Source of the DNA: an uncultured Marvinbryantia sp.
GTDB lineage: Bacteria > Bacillota > Clostridia > Lachnospirales > Lachnospiraceae
Assembly: GCF_905201705.1 (NCBI RefSeq)
Contig: NZ_CAJKOX010000013.1
Coordinates: 30,038 to 94,037 of the forward strand
Length of the DNA: 64,000 bases
Direction: 5' to 3'
Program-made: the position numbers and the translations under genes
Shown here: in pieces, positions 16,104-24,644 of the stretch
How positions within the stretch are numbered: the stretch's first letter is position 1
Layout: every line of letters begins with the position of its first letter
Notes under the pieces: generated by a model
What the model saw: only the letters and a program-made list of their open reading frames with translations
Databases searched by the model: none
Told to the model about the DNA's origin: nothing

Positions 16104-16228
16104 GCAACGAGCGCATATTCGGAAACCTCCGGTTTCCTCATTGTTTGTTGCACTCACATATGTCCTCCGTGAAATCCGGCTGGCTGCAAGCAGCCCCCGT
16201 ATTTCCCGTTCGGCCATGCGCTCGTTGC
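16104..16228 (-). promoter_or_regulatory. Structured RNA leader before metA, candidate cis-regulator
   Basis: A perfect 13-bp inverted repeat, GCAACGAGCGCAT, pairs 16216-16228 with 16104-16116. Inside lie two hairpins on the minus strand: GGCTG-CTTG-CAGCC and GGAAACC-GGA-GGTTTCC. The result looks like a three-way junction that ends about 20 nt before the metA ribosome site. It starts 7 nt after the cls stop. The conserved core of a SAM-I (S-box) riboswitch is not visible. No promoter of its own was found. Confidence 0.5.
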
Positions 16229-16235
16229 TATGCAT

Positions 16236-17846
16236 TCACATCAAAGGTGCAAAGAGCCGCAGCACTTTTCCTGCGATTCTGAAAATGAGCGGCTGCTTTT
16301 GATAAAAGTCATGCGTTACCGTCAGACATTTTTCCAGTGTTGTCTGGAAGTCGTTTTCCAGTTCTGCGACGGCGGTGTTCTGATAAAGCAGGACGCCGCA
16401 CTCAAAGCTCAGATAAAAGCTGCGGAAGTCCATGTTGATGCTTCCCACGACTGCTTTTTCATCGTCGGAGACGATTGCCTTTGTATGGACGAAGCCCGGC
16501 TCAAATTCGAATATTTTCACGCCTGCATCCAGCAGCTCGTCGTAATAGGTGCGCGCCAGCAGAAAGGCATATTTTTTATCCGGTATATGCGGCATCATGA
16601 TTGTGACATCCACGCCGCGCTTTGCCGCATACGTGAGCGCGACAATCATTTCATGGTCCGGCACCAGATACGGCGTCATGATATGCACGTATTTTTTTGC
16701 CGAGTACAGAATGTCCATATAAACAGTCTCGCTCGTCAGCTCGCCGTCCAGCGGATTATCGTCAAACGGCAGCACATAGCCGCTTTCCGGATACTTTTTT
16801 TCTGCCGGCGGCACATCGATGTAGCTCCGGTAGTCCACTTCCTCCTGATTTTTCGGATTTGCTACCTTCCAGGTCCGCAAAAACATCAGTGTAAAGCTCT
16901 TTACCGCTTCCCCCTCAATAATGACGGCGGCGTCCTTCCAGTAGCCGAACCGCTCCTTGCGGTTAATGTACTCGTCCGCCAGATTAATGCCGCCGGTCAG
17001 CGCCATTCTTCCGTCCACCACCACGATTTTACGGTGGTCACGGTTGTTCTGCGTCGTGGAGAGAGCCGGGATAAGCGGTGCAAAGACACGGCATTTTATT
17101 CCATATTTTTCCATCTCTGCCGGATAATCGTGCGGCAGACGGAACAGCTCGTTCATTCCGTCGTAGAGCAGGCGGACCTCAACGCCCTCCTGCGCTTTTT
17201 CCTTGAGGATTTCCAGCACGGATTCCCACATATATCCCGGATTGATAATAAAAAACTCGATAAAGATAAATTTTTTCGCGCCGCGCAGCTCCTGCAGCAG
17301 CGGTTCAAAAGCTTCCTCCCCGCTGGAGAAATATTTTGCCGAGGTATTCCGGTGGACGGCGCTTCCGCTGGCTTTTCTCAGATAGGCTGCCAGGTGCGTC
17401 ATCTGCTGCGATTCCTCCTGCAGCATCCGTTCGGTTTCCGGATTCTGCTCCACCAGAGACGCTGTTTTCGCCTGCTCCTCCAGAATCAGCCTGTTAAGCT
17501 GCCTGCTTCCAATCTGCTCATAGAAGTACAGATAAAACAGCGCGCCGAATACCGGAACCGTCAGAATCGGCACTATCCAGGCTATCTGGAACGCCGGATT
17601 ACCCCGCCTGCCGATAATCACAATCACAAGACAGAATCCCAGGAATACCATTGCCCAGTATGTGACAAATACATAGTCCCGTATCAGCTTAAAGCAGATC
17701 AGCAGAATGCCAAGCTGAATCAGAACCATCAGAAAAATGATGCCGGTCCTGCTGAAAATAACGTGCAGCATTCCCTGTTTGCCCTTCTTCAGCTTCTCCT
17801 TCGGCTTCGTCAACAGTTGTTTTTCTTTCTCCTTTTCGTTTTCCAT
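16236..17846 (-). CDS. cls: Cardiolipin synthase, phospholipase D superfamily
   Basis: A 536-residue membrane enzyme. Three hydrophobic segments lie between about residues 30 and 110, followed by two phospholipase D domains. Both HKD motifs are intact: HRKIVVVDG and HTKAIVSDD. It condenses two phosphatidylglycerol molecules to cardiolipin, or a related transfer. The N-terminus is very rich in Lys and Glu (MENEKEKEKQ). The gene begins 10 bp after ligA, so the two are cotranscribed. AGAGG precedes the ATG. Confidence 0.92.
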   Translation of the reverse strand: MENEKEKEKQLLTKPKEKLKKGKQGMLHVIFSRTGIIFLMVLIQLGILLICFKLIRDYVFVTYWAMVFLGFCLVIVIIGRRGNPAFQIAWIVPILTVPVFGALFYLYFYEQIGSRQLNRLILEEQAKTASLVEQNPETERMLQEESQQMTHLAAYLRKASGSAVHRNTSAKYFSSGEEAFEPLLQELRGAKKFIFIEFFIINPGYMWESVLEILKEKAQEGVEVRLLYDGMNELFRLPHDYPAEMEKYGIKCRVFAPLIPALSTTQNNRDHRKIVVVDGRMALTGGINLADEYINRKERFGYWKDAAVIIEGEAVKSFTLMFLRTWKVANPKNQEEVDYRSYIDVPPAEKKYPESGYVLPFDDNPLDGELTSETVYMDILYSAKKYVHIMTPYLVPDHEMIVALTYAAKRGVDVTIMMPHIPDKKYAFLLARTYYDELLDAGVKIFEFEPGFVHTKAIVSDDEKAVVGSINMDFRSFYLSFECGVLLYQNTAVAELENDFQTTLEKCLTVTHDFYQKQPLIFRIAGKVLRLFAPLM

Positions 17847-17856
17847 ATAGCTACCT

Positions 17857-19860
17857 CTAATCCTCTGCAGCCGTCATTTCCAGAAATTCCTCTTCACTGA
17901 TTACCGGAATGCCAAGCTGCTGTGCTTTTGTCAACTTGCTTCCTGCATTTTCACCCGCCAGCACATAGCTGGTTTTCTTCGACACAGAGCCTGCCGCCTT
18001 GCCGCCAAGCTTCTGAATCAGCGCAACCGCCTCGCTTCTGCCCATCGTCGGCAGCGTTCCCGTCACCACGAAGGTCTTGCCCGCGAAAACAGTGCCCGCT
18101 TCCTCCTGCTCCGCCTCCATGTTGACGCCAACGTCCCGCAGCTTTTCCAGCAGCCTGCGGTTATCCGGCTCCGCAAAGTAGCTGCGGATTGCCTCAGCGC
18201 TGATGCTGCCGATATCGGAAACGCTCTCCAACTCCTCCTGCGACGCCCCGGCCAGCTTTTCTATGGTTCCGAAGTGGCTCATAAGCGACCGCGCCGTCGC
18301 TTTTCCGACGCCCTGGATGCCAAGCCCGGTCAGCAGTCGGTCAGGCTGGTTCGCCTTTGCATCCTCGATCGCCTTCAGAAGCTTATCGGTATTTTTCTCC
18401 TTGCCGATGATGCCCTGCCCGATCAGCTCCTCCCGGTGCTCCTTCAGCGAAAAAATGTCGGCAACATTTTTCAGATAACCAAGGCGCACCAGCTCAATAA
18501 TATAATTTGCGCCAAAGCCCTTAATATCCATTGCGTCGCGCCCGACAAAATTAATGATGTGGCGCTCAAGCTGCGCCGGACAATTACTGCCGGTGCATTT
18601 GATATCTGCAGTGTCCTTCTCGCGCACCGCCGGCGCGCCGCAGACCGGACAGACATCGGGAATCTTAAAGCGCGTTGCTCCCGCCGGACGCTTTTCCTTT
18701 TTTACCGCCCGGATTTTCGGGATGATCTCGCCCGATTTATAAACTACGATCGTATCACCAATGCAGATATCCAGATCGTCAATAAAATCCTGATTGTGCA
18801 GCGTCGCGCGGGAAACGCTTGTCCCGCAGAGGCGCACCGGCTCAAAAACAGCCGTCGGCGTGATCCGCCCGGTCCTTCCCACGGAAAGCTCCACATCCAG
18901 CAGCACACTTTCCTTCTCCTCCGGCGGATACTTATATGCCACTGCCCAGCGCGGTACCTTGGAGGTCGCCCCCACGATTGCCCGCTGCGCAATGCTGTTC
19001 AGCTTCACCACCGCTCCGTCGATGTCGTAGCCAAGCTCGCCGCGCATACTGCCGATCTCTTCTATGGCGTTCCACACCTCGTCCGCCGTATGGCAGACCT
19101 TATAGTGATCGATCACACGGATGCCGTTGCTTTTCAGATACTCGTACCCCTCCGTGTGCGTGGCAAATTCTTTTCCCTGTGTTTCCTGTATGTTAAAGAC
19201 GAAAAGCGACAGCTCGCGCTCCTTTGTGATGCGGCTGTCGAGCTGCCGCAGCGTGCCCGCCGCGCAGTTCCGCGGATTTGCAAACACTTTTTTTCCGAGC
19301 AGCTCCTGCTTTTCGTTCACCTTCTCAAACGCCGCGTCCGTCATGTAGACCTCGCCGCGGATTTCCAGATAAGGTATCGGGTGCTTCAGACGCGTTTTCA
19401 CGTCTTTGATCACCCTGGCGTTTTCCGTGACGTCCTCCCCCTGGATAATACCGTCTCCGCGCGTGATCGCGGTCGTCAGCACACCGTCCGTGTAGCGCAG
19501 CGCCAGCGAAAGCCCGTCGATTTTCGTCTCGACGACAAATTCGGGATCGCCAAACTGCGCCTGCATATCCTGTACGAACGCATCCACTTCCCCGCGTGAA
19601 AATACATCCGACAGACTCAGCATCGGCACGCGGTGTTTCACCAGCACGCCCGCCTCGCGCTTTGCCGTTCCGCCGACATGCTGCGTGGGCGAATCCGGCG
19701 TGACAAGCTCCGGATGCTCCTTCTCAAGCGCCTTTAATTCCAGCATCATCTGGTCATACTCATAATCGGAAATCTCCGGATCGTCCTGGTTATAGTAGCG
19801 GTCGCTGTGATATTCCAGCTTCTTTCTCAGTTCTTCGATTTTTTCCTGTATTGTTTCCAC
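17857..19860 (-). CDS. ligA: NAD-dependent DNA ligase LigA
   Basis: About 667 residues, the usual length. Order: Ia domain, adenylation domain with the AMP-accepting Lys113 in TKIDGLSLALR, OB fold, four-Cys zinc finger (CPVCGAP and CTGSNCPAQ), helix-hairpin-helix repeats (LLTGLGIQGVGKATARSL) and a C-terminal BRCT domain (FAGKTFVVTGTLPTMGRSEA). It seals nicks in replication and repair. I chose the GTG at 19860 because GAGGG lies 5 nt upstream; a GTG four codons earlier has no ribosome site. Confidence 0.97.
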   Translation of the reverse strand: METIQEKIEELRKKLEYHSDRYYNQDDPEISDYEYDQMMLELKALEKEHPELVTPDSPTQHVGGTAKREAGVLVKHRVPMLSLSDVFSRGEVDAFVQDMQAQFGDPEFVVETKIDGLSLALRYTDGVLTTAITRGDGIIQGEDVTENARVIKDVKTRLKHPIPYLEIRGEVYMTDAAFEKVNEKQELLGKKVFANPRNCAAGTLRQLDSRITKERELSLFVFNIQETQGKEFATHTEGYEYLKSNGIRVIDHYKVCHTADEVWNAIEEIGSMRGELGYDIDGAVVKLNSIAQRAIVGATSKVPRWAVAYKYPPEEKESVLLDVELSVGRTGRITPTAVFEPVRLCGTSVSRATLHNQDFIDDLDICIGDTIVVYKSGEIIPKIRAVKKEKRPAGATRFKIPDVCPVCGAPAVREKDTADIKCTGSNCPAQLERHIINFVGRDAMDIKGFGANYIIELVRLGYLKNVADIFSLKEHREELIGQGIIGKEKNTDKLLKAIEDAKANQPDRLLTGLGIQGVGKATARSLMSHFGTIEKLAGASQEELESVSDIGSISAEAIRSYFAEPDNRRLLEKLRDVGVNMEAEQEEAGTVFAGKTFVVTGTLPTMGRSEAVALIQKLGGKAAGSVSKKTSYVLAGENAGSKLTKAQQLGIPVISEEEFLEMTAAED

Positions 19861-19902
19861 GGTTTCCCTCACTTCTTAATATTTCACCTTTTATACTTAA
19901 TC

Positions 19903-20667
19903 TCAGACACAATGCTTACAAAGCTCACAGATTTCCCTCAGTTCCTCATCGGATGCCTCGCGGTACTGTCCGACCGGCAGGCTGCCGAGACGGATATTCA
20001 TGATGCGCACGCGCTTCAATTCCTCCACCTGGTAACCGAGTTCGCTGCACATGCGCCGGATCTGCCGGTTCAGCCCCTGCGTCAGCACGATGCGAAAGGT
20101 CCTGCGCCCGGTTTTCTCTATCCGGCAGGGGCGCGTCTTTATGTTCAATTCATGCAGGTACACGCCCTGCGCCATCTTCTTTAAAAACGTATCTTCTACG
20201 GAACGGTCAACCTTCACCAGATATTCTTTTTCGTGAAAATTTGCCGCCCGCATAATATGATTCTGCAGTTCCCCGTCGTTCGTCATGAGAATCAGTCCCT
20301 CAGAGTCCTTATCCAGCCTGCCAGCATAAAAAACGCGCTTCGGATAATCTACCATTTCCTCCAGCGTCACATCTCCCCACTTTTTCTCTGTTGTACACAC
20401 AACCCCGCGGGGCTTGTTCACAACAAGCAGGATGCGCTTCTGCTGCCGCACGGCACGTTCTCCCTCCACGCGGATGTCCTGCGACGGAAACACCTTCTGC
20501 CCGGCAAGCGCTATAGCGCCATCCACCAGTACCTTTCCCTCCGCGATCAGGCGGTCTGCCTCCCGGCGCGAGCAGATGCCCGCCTGCGCAAGATATTTAT
20601 TAATGCGCACCGGTTCTTTTGTATCTGCAAATTTCCGAATATTCTCCTTTATGTGGTCTGATGCCAT
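19903..20667 (-). CDS. RsuA/RluB/RluF-family rRNA pseudouridine synthase
   Basis: About 254 residues. An N-terminal S4 RNA-binding domain (INKYLAQAGICSRREADRLI) is followed by the catalytic domain with the Asp in YAGRLDKDSEGLILMTNDG, the family's nucleophile motif. It isomerises a uridine in rRNA, most like RluF/RluB. The C-terminus ends in a few His and Cys. I use the ATG at 20667, where GGAGAG is well spaced; the open frame extends 38 codons further but lacks a signal. A consensus-like promoter lies at 20805-20833. Confidence 0.9.
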   Translation of the reverse strand: MASDHIKENIRKFADTKEPVRINKYLAQAGICSRREADRLIAEGKVLVDGAIALAGQKVFPSQDIRVEGERAVRQQKRILLVVNKPRGVVCTTEKKWGDVTLEEMVDYPKRVFYAGRLDKDSEGLILMTNDGELQNHIMRAANFHEKEYLVKVDRSVEDTFLKKMAQGVYLHELNIKTRPCRIEKTGRRTFRIVLTQGLNRQIRRMCSELGYQVEELKRVRIMNIRLGSLPVGQYREASDEELREICELCKHCV

Positions 20668-20804
20668 GTGCTCTCCTTCCTCACGACTGAGACTGGGCGC
20701 GCTTCCATGCCTGCGTCTGCCAGCAGCCGCAGCATTCCATCCGGGATTTGCTTCCTCCCACAAGCGCCCACGCGAAAACATCGTTTTCTCGCTGCTATTC
20801 GTTC

Positions 20805-20833
20805 ATTATACTTGACTTTTAATTTTTTTGCAA
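20805..20833 (-). promoter_or_regulatory. Promoter of the pseudouridine synthase gene
   Basis: Minus strand TTGCAA (20828-20833), 17 bp, TATAAT (20805-20810). It is back to back with the rightward promoter at 20837; the two -35 hexamers are 3 bp apart. The untranslated leader of about 130 nt down to 20667 shows no clear element. Confidence 0.75.
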
Positions 20834-20836
20834 CGG

Positions 20837-20865
20837 TTGCGCGAATGTTCTCTGCGTAGTATACT
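20837..20865 (+). promoter_or_regulatory. Promoter of the DUF6062 gene and its leader
   Basis: TTGCGC (20837-20842), 17 bp, TATACT (20860-20865). The expected start, about 20872, coincides with the first base of the structured leader. Confidence 0.65.
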
Positions 20866-20871
20866 GATTAT

Positions 20872-21027
20872 GTTACTGTTCACTCCGTTCACAGTCACCT
20901 TCGCAAATCCATTTAAAATTCGCTTCGCGAATGGGATTTGCTCACACCTGAATCACATTCTCACGCCTCAAACCCACAGGACTAGCTTCGCGTCGCAGCA
21001 GGTGTTTGAGGCTGCACGAACAGTAAC
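20872..21027 (+). promoter_or_regulatory. Structured 5' leader before the DUF6062 gene, candidate RNA element
   Basis: Outer arms GTTACTGTTC (20872-20881) and GAACAGTAAC (21018-21027) are perfect complements. Inside are two more stems: GCAAATCC/GGATTTGC (20903-20941), with a nested ATTCGC-TTC-GCGAAT hairpin, and GCCTCAAAC/GTTTGAGGC (20965-21012). The structure begins at the predicted transcription start and ends 12 nt before the GAGGAGG ribosome site. A related outer-arm motif occurs at 34184-34210. It could be a regulatory RNA or a repeat element. Confidence 0.5.
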
Positions 21028-21056
21028 TGGATTATATCTAGAGGAGGTTTTACATT

Positions 21057-21830
21057 ATGAAGGAATCCATTTACACTATCCCACTGATGGATGCGTTCAA
21101 GGCAAACGACGAATGTCCGTTCTGCTTTATCGAGCGCAATCTGGAACAGCACGCAATCAATTTTGCTCTTGGAAGCCAGGCTTCCTATATGGAGGACGAT
21201 GTCCGCGCCCAGACAGACAAGGTCGGCTTTTGCCGCCATCACTACAAAATGATGTTTGATTACGGCAATCGCCTCGGCAGCGCCCTCATTCTGAGTACGC
21301 ATTTCAAAAAGCTGAACGCAGAGCTTTCGGAACAGATACAAAAATTTTCTCCCGGAAAATCGTCGTTTTTCGGACGGATGAAAAAATCGTCGCCCGACAC
21401 AGAAGCTCCAAAGACATCGATCGGCGCCTGGGTTGCGGAAAAAGAAGCGCACTGCTATGTCTGCGACCACATTCACGCCAACTACGGGCGTTACATAGAC
21501 ACCTTTTTCGAGATGTACGTGAACAGTGATGAATTCCGCACGCTTTTCGAAAACAGCAAGGGCTTTTGCCTGCACCATTTTTCGCATCTGGTGGAGACTG
21601 CCGATACCCGTCTGGATGATAAACACAAAAAGGCATTTTACCAGACGCTCTTCTCTCTCATGCAAACCAACATGAAGCGCCTGGAGGAAGAGGTTACCTG
21701 GTTTACCGAGAAATACGATTACCGCAACAAGGACAAGGACTGGGGCAACTCCCGCGACAGCGTGCAGCGCTGTATGCAAAAAGACCGGGGCGGCTATCCC
21801 GCAGATCCGGTCTTTACGTCAGACAGATAA
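21057..21830 (+). CDS. DUF6062 family protein, Cys/His rich
   Basis: A 257-residue soluble protein with no known function that I can name. It has regularly spaced Cys/His pairs: CPFCFIE near residue 20, FCRHHYKMM near 61, CYVCDHIH near 134 and FCLHHFSHL near 174. The pattern suggests two repeated metal-binding units, each CxxC plus CxHH. This matches the family annotated as DUF6062 in Clostridia (recalled, not searched). GAGGAGG is present 9 nt before the ATG. Its end overlaps the convergent methyltransferase gene by 12 bp. Confidence 0.8.
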   Translation: MKESIYTIPLMDAFKANDECPFCFIERNLEQHAINFALGSQASYMEDDVRAQTDKVGFCRHHYKMMFDYGNRLGSALILSTHFKKLNAELSEQIQKFSPGKSSFFGRMKKSSPDTEAPKTSIGAWVAEKEAHCYVCDHIHANYGRYIDTFFEMYVNSDEFRTLFENSKGFCLHHFSHLVETADTRLDDKHKKAFYQTLFSLMQTNMKRLEEEVTWFTEKYDYRNKDKDWGNSRDSVQRCMQKDRGGYPADPVFTSDR

Positions 21831-22694
21831 AATTCTGCTGCACATTTCTCTGATGTATTCTGGTGTCGTTCCGCAGCAGCCGCCTACAATGCCGGCTCCT
21901 GCCCTCACCAGTTTCTCCATATGTTTTCCGAAGTCCTCCGGCGTCATGCTGTAGAGGGCTTCTCCTTTTTCTGTGATCTTCGGCATTCCTGCATTCGGCT
22001 TTGCGATCACCGGCACACGCGCGATTGCACGAAGCCCGGCAACAACCGCTTCCAGCTGATCCGGTCCCACCGAACAATTCACGCCCACCGCAGATGCGCC
22101 TACCTCCTGCAGCGTCTCCAGCGCCTCCTGTGCGCTGCCGCCAAAATAAAGGCTTCCGTCCGCCTCCACCGTCATGCTGCACAGGATCGGCAGATCGCAC
22201 ACGGATCTTGCCGCCTCCACTGCCGCCACCGTTTCATCAATGCTGATCATCGTCTCTGCCAGCAGAAGGTCTGCTCCCGCGTCCACAAGATGCGTGATCT
22301 GTTCGGCGTAGCGCTCAAACGCTTCCTCAAAGGTGGCATCCGGCGCAGAACCGATCGCCACACCGCCGGTGGACATATCGCCCGCCACGTAAGCGCGCCC
22401 CTCCGTCGCCCGCCGGGAGATATCCACCAGACGTTTGTTCATATCCGCAAGCTTATCCTGCAGCCCGTGAGACGTCAGATTCCGACGGTTCGCGCCAAAG
22501 GTCGGTGCGCACACGATCTGGCTGCCCGCCTCCACATAAGCTCTCTGCAGGTCGATCACCACCTGTTCGTTTTCCAGGATCCACTGCTCCGTGCAGATCC
22601 CGCGCGGCATTCCTGCCTTTATAAGATTAGAACCGGTCGCACCGTCTAAAATAATAATATCCTCTGCAAGTTTTTCAAATTCTTTTTTCGTCAT
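21819..22694 (-). CDS. Homocysteine S-methyltransferase domain protein
   Basis: A 291-residue single-domain protein matching the N-terminal homocysteine-binding barrel of cobalamin methionine synthase and MmuM. The three zinc-ligand Cys are visible: Cys207 in GVNCSVGP, and Cys273 and Cys274 in GGCCGTTP. It transfers a methyl group to homocysteine, from S-methylmethionine or as part of a split methionine synthase. No cobalamin or folate domain is in the window. It overlaps the asnB stop by 4 bp (ATGA), an unusual coupling. The product converges with and overlaps the DUF6062 gene by 12 bp. Confidence 0.88.
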   Translation of the reverse strand: MTKKEFEKLAEDIIILDGATGSNLIKAGMPRGICTEQWILENEQVVIDLQRAYVEAGSQIVCAPTFGANRRNLTSHGLQDKLADMNKRLVDISRRATEGRAYVAGDMSTGGVAIGSAPDATFEEAFERYAEQITHLVDAGADLLLAETMISIDETVAAVEAARSVCDLPILCSMTVEADGSLYFGGSAQEALETLQEVGASAVGVNCSVGPDQLEAVVAGLRAIARVPVIAKPNAGMPKITEKGEALYSMTPEDFGKHMEKLVRAGAGIVGGCCGTTPEYIREMCSRILSV

Positions 22695-24535
22695 GCGCTT
22701 TTTACATCCTCAAAAAATACTTTGTACCATACCAGAAACGTGTAGATCGTCCAGATCTTGCGGCTGTTGTCGCGGACGCCGTTCCTGTGGTCGTCCAGAA
22801 GCTGCAGGATCGGCTCTGTGTGGAAGAACTTGTTCGCCGCCGCGCCGGTGAACGCCTCCTTCACCTTTCCGTATCCGGTATCCTCCTTCAGCCATACGCG
22901 GATCGGTACCGGGAAGCCAAGCTTCTTTTTGTTTGTGGTAAATTCCGGCAGATATTTCTCCGCCACGCGGCGAAAGGCAAATTTCGTTGTCTTATCCTTT
23001 AGTTTCATGTTTGTGCGGATGCTCCGCGCAGTCTTGAACACTTCCTTGTCCAGAAACGGCACGCGCAGCTCCAGCGAATGCGCCATACTCATCTTGTCCG
23101 CCTTCAGCAGGATATCGCCCGGCAGCCAGTTGGTGAGGTCGATATACTGCATCTTCGTTGTGTCGTCGTACTGCTGCATCTTTTTATACTGCGGCGCCAG
23201 AAGCTGCTGCGGCGTAACCGCCTTCGTCTTTTCTTTTAAAAGCTTCTTTCGCTCCTCCGCTGTAAATATATTTGCGTTTCCGATGAAACGCTCCTGCACC
23301 GTCTTGCTTGCGCGGATGATGTAGCTTCTGCCCTTCATGCCCTCCGGCAGTTTTTCCGCAAGGTGCGCCATCGAGCGTCTCCAGCTTGCCGGAAGCCAGT
23401 TAATCCAGCGCAGAGAAAGCGGTTCCCGATAGATCGTATATCCGCCGAAGAACTCGTCCGCGCCCTCGCCGGAGGTGACGACCTTTACATGCTTTGCCGC
23501 CTCGCGCGCCACAAAATACAGCGCGATCGCTGCCGGATCTGCCAGCGGCTCGTCCATATGCCACATGATCTTCGGCATCTCGCCCCAGTATTCATCCTCT
23601 GTGATGGTGTGGCTGTAATTTTCCAGTCCGAGATACTTCGCGCATTCCTCCGCGTAGTGCGTCTCGTTGTACTGATTATCCTTATCAAAAAATCCGACGG
23701 TAAACGTCTTTTTCCCGGAATATTTTGCCGCGATGTAGCTGGAATCCACGCCGCTTGAGAGGAATGCCCCGACCTCCACATCGGCAAGCATGTGCTTCTG
23801 CACGGAATCCTCCAGCACCTCGTCCAGTTTTTTCACAAGCGTTTCCTGCTTGTCCTTCGAAACCGGCTCCAGTGTCGGGTCGAAATACTGCGTCGTGTTC
23901 AGCTCGCCGTTGGACCATGTGAGATAGTGTCCCGGCAGCAGCCGGTAAATTCCCTTGAAAAAGGTCTCCGGCAGCGCTGAATACTGGAAGGACAGATACT
24001 GCTCCAGCGCTTCCATATTTACTTCTTTTTTATAACCCGGAAATTCCAGAATACTCTTGATCTCCGAACCAAACACCAGATTTCCATTGATCACCGCGTA
24101 GTACACCGGCTTGATGCCAAAAAAGTCGCGCGCGAGGAACAGACGCTTTTTGCGGTTGTCCCAGATGGCAAAACCGAACATTCCGCGCAGCTCGTGCACC
24201 AGCTTCTCGCCGTACTCCTCATAGCCATGGATCAGCGTCTCCGAATCGGAGCGGTTGGCAAACACATGTCCCTTCGCCTGGAAACGCTCGCGCAGCTCCG
24301 GGCTGTTGTAAATCTCGCCGTTGAAGATCAGCGCGATCTGCCCGTCCTCATTGAACATTGGCTGGGAGCCGCTCTCCAGATCAATGATGCTCAGACGGCG
24401 GAATCCGAACGCCACGTCGTCCGTCGTATATTTTCCTTCCGAATCCGGTCCGCGATGCTTGATCACATCCATCATCTTCTCTAATATCTCTTCTTTATTT
24501 CCCTGTTTTCCTGCAAATCCTGCAATTCCACACAT
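22691..24535 (-). CDS. asnB: Asparagine synthase (glutamine-hydrolysing)
   Basis: A 614-residue enzyme. The mature N-terminus MCGIAGFAG provides the Cys2 nucleophile of the glutaminase domain. The synthetase domain starts near residue 230 with the PP-loop SSGVDSSYIAAKY, where the usual first residue pair SGG is SSG. It makes asparagine from aspartate, glutamine and ATP. GGAAAAG precedes the ATG. A promoter with TTGCCA and TATAGT lies upstream. It is translated in a coupled unit with the downstream methyltransferase. Confidence 0.95.
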   Translation of the reverse strand: MCGIAGFAGKQGNKEEILEKMMDVIKHRGPDSEGKYTTDDVAFGFRRLSIIDLESGSQPMFNEDGQIALIFNGEIYNSPELRERFQAKGHVFANRSDSETLIHGYEEYGEKLVHELRGMFGFAIWDNRKKRLFLARDFFGIKPVYYAVINGNLVFGSEIKSILEFPGYKKEVNMEALEQYLSFQYSALPETFFKGIYRLLPGHYLTWSNGELNTTQYFDPTLEPVSKDKQETLVKKLDEVLEDSVQKHMLADVEVGAFLSSGVDSSYIAAKYSGKKTFTVGFFDKDNQYNETHYAEECAKYLGLENYSHTITEDEYWGEMPKIMWHMDEPLADPAAIALYFVAREAAKHVKVVTSGEGADEFFGGYTIYREPLSLRWINWLPASWRRSMAHLAEKLPEGMKGRSYIIRASKTVQERFIGNANIFTAEERKKLLKEKTKAVTPQQLLAPQYKKMQQYDDTTKMQYIDLTNWLPGDILLKADKMSMAHSLELRVPFLDKEVFKTARSIRTNMKLKDKTTKFAFRRVAEKYLPEFTTNKKKLGFPVPIRVWLKEDTGYGKVKEAFTGAAANKFFHTEPILQLLDDHRNGVRDNSRKIWTIYTFLVWYKVFFEDVKSA

Positions 24536-24592
24536 TTTCTTTTCCTTCTTTTTATGTGAATGATAACCCTATTTTTCCGTTTCTAAGCATAT

Positions 24593-24621
24593 ACTATAAC
24601 AAAAATATGAGAAATTGGCAA
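24593..24621 (-). promoter_or_regulatory. asnB promoter
   Basis: Minus strand TTGCCA (24616-24621), 17 bp, TATAGT (24593-24598), 58 bp before the start codon. No T-box or other long leader fits in the space. Confidence 0.7.
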
Positions 24622-24644
24622 TTCCTTTCGATAAATTTAATATA

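Noticed and set aside
16065..16220. 52-codon minus-strand open frame inside the metA leader
   Set aside because: No ribosome site; its codons coincide with the inverted repeats and it ends just inside metA, so RNA structure explains the sequence better.
16104..16228. SAM-I riboswitch before metA
   Set aside because: The leader is structured, but the conserved S-box core segments are not present.
16230..17900. 556-codon open frame on the plus strand opposite cls
   Set aside because: cls on the minus strand has both HKD motifs, a ribosome site and the operon context; the plus frame shows no recognisable domain.
18274..19599. 441-codon open frame opposite ligA
   Set aside because: It is a shadow of ligA, with a His/Arg-rich product and no start signal.
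20982..21779. 265-codon open frame opposite the DUF6062 gene
   Set aside because: The plus-strand gene has a strong ribosome site and regular Cys/His pairs. The minus frame has neither and ends inside the structured leader.
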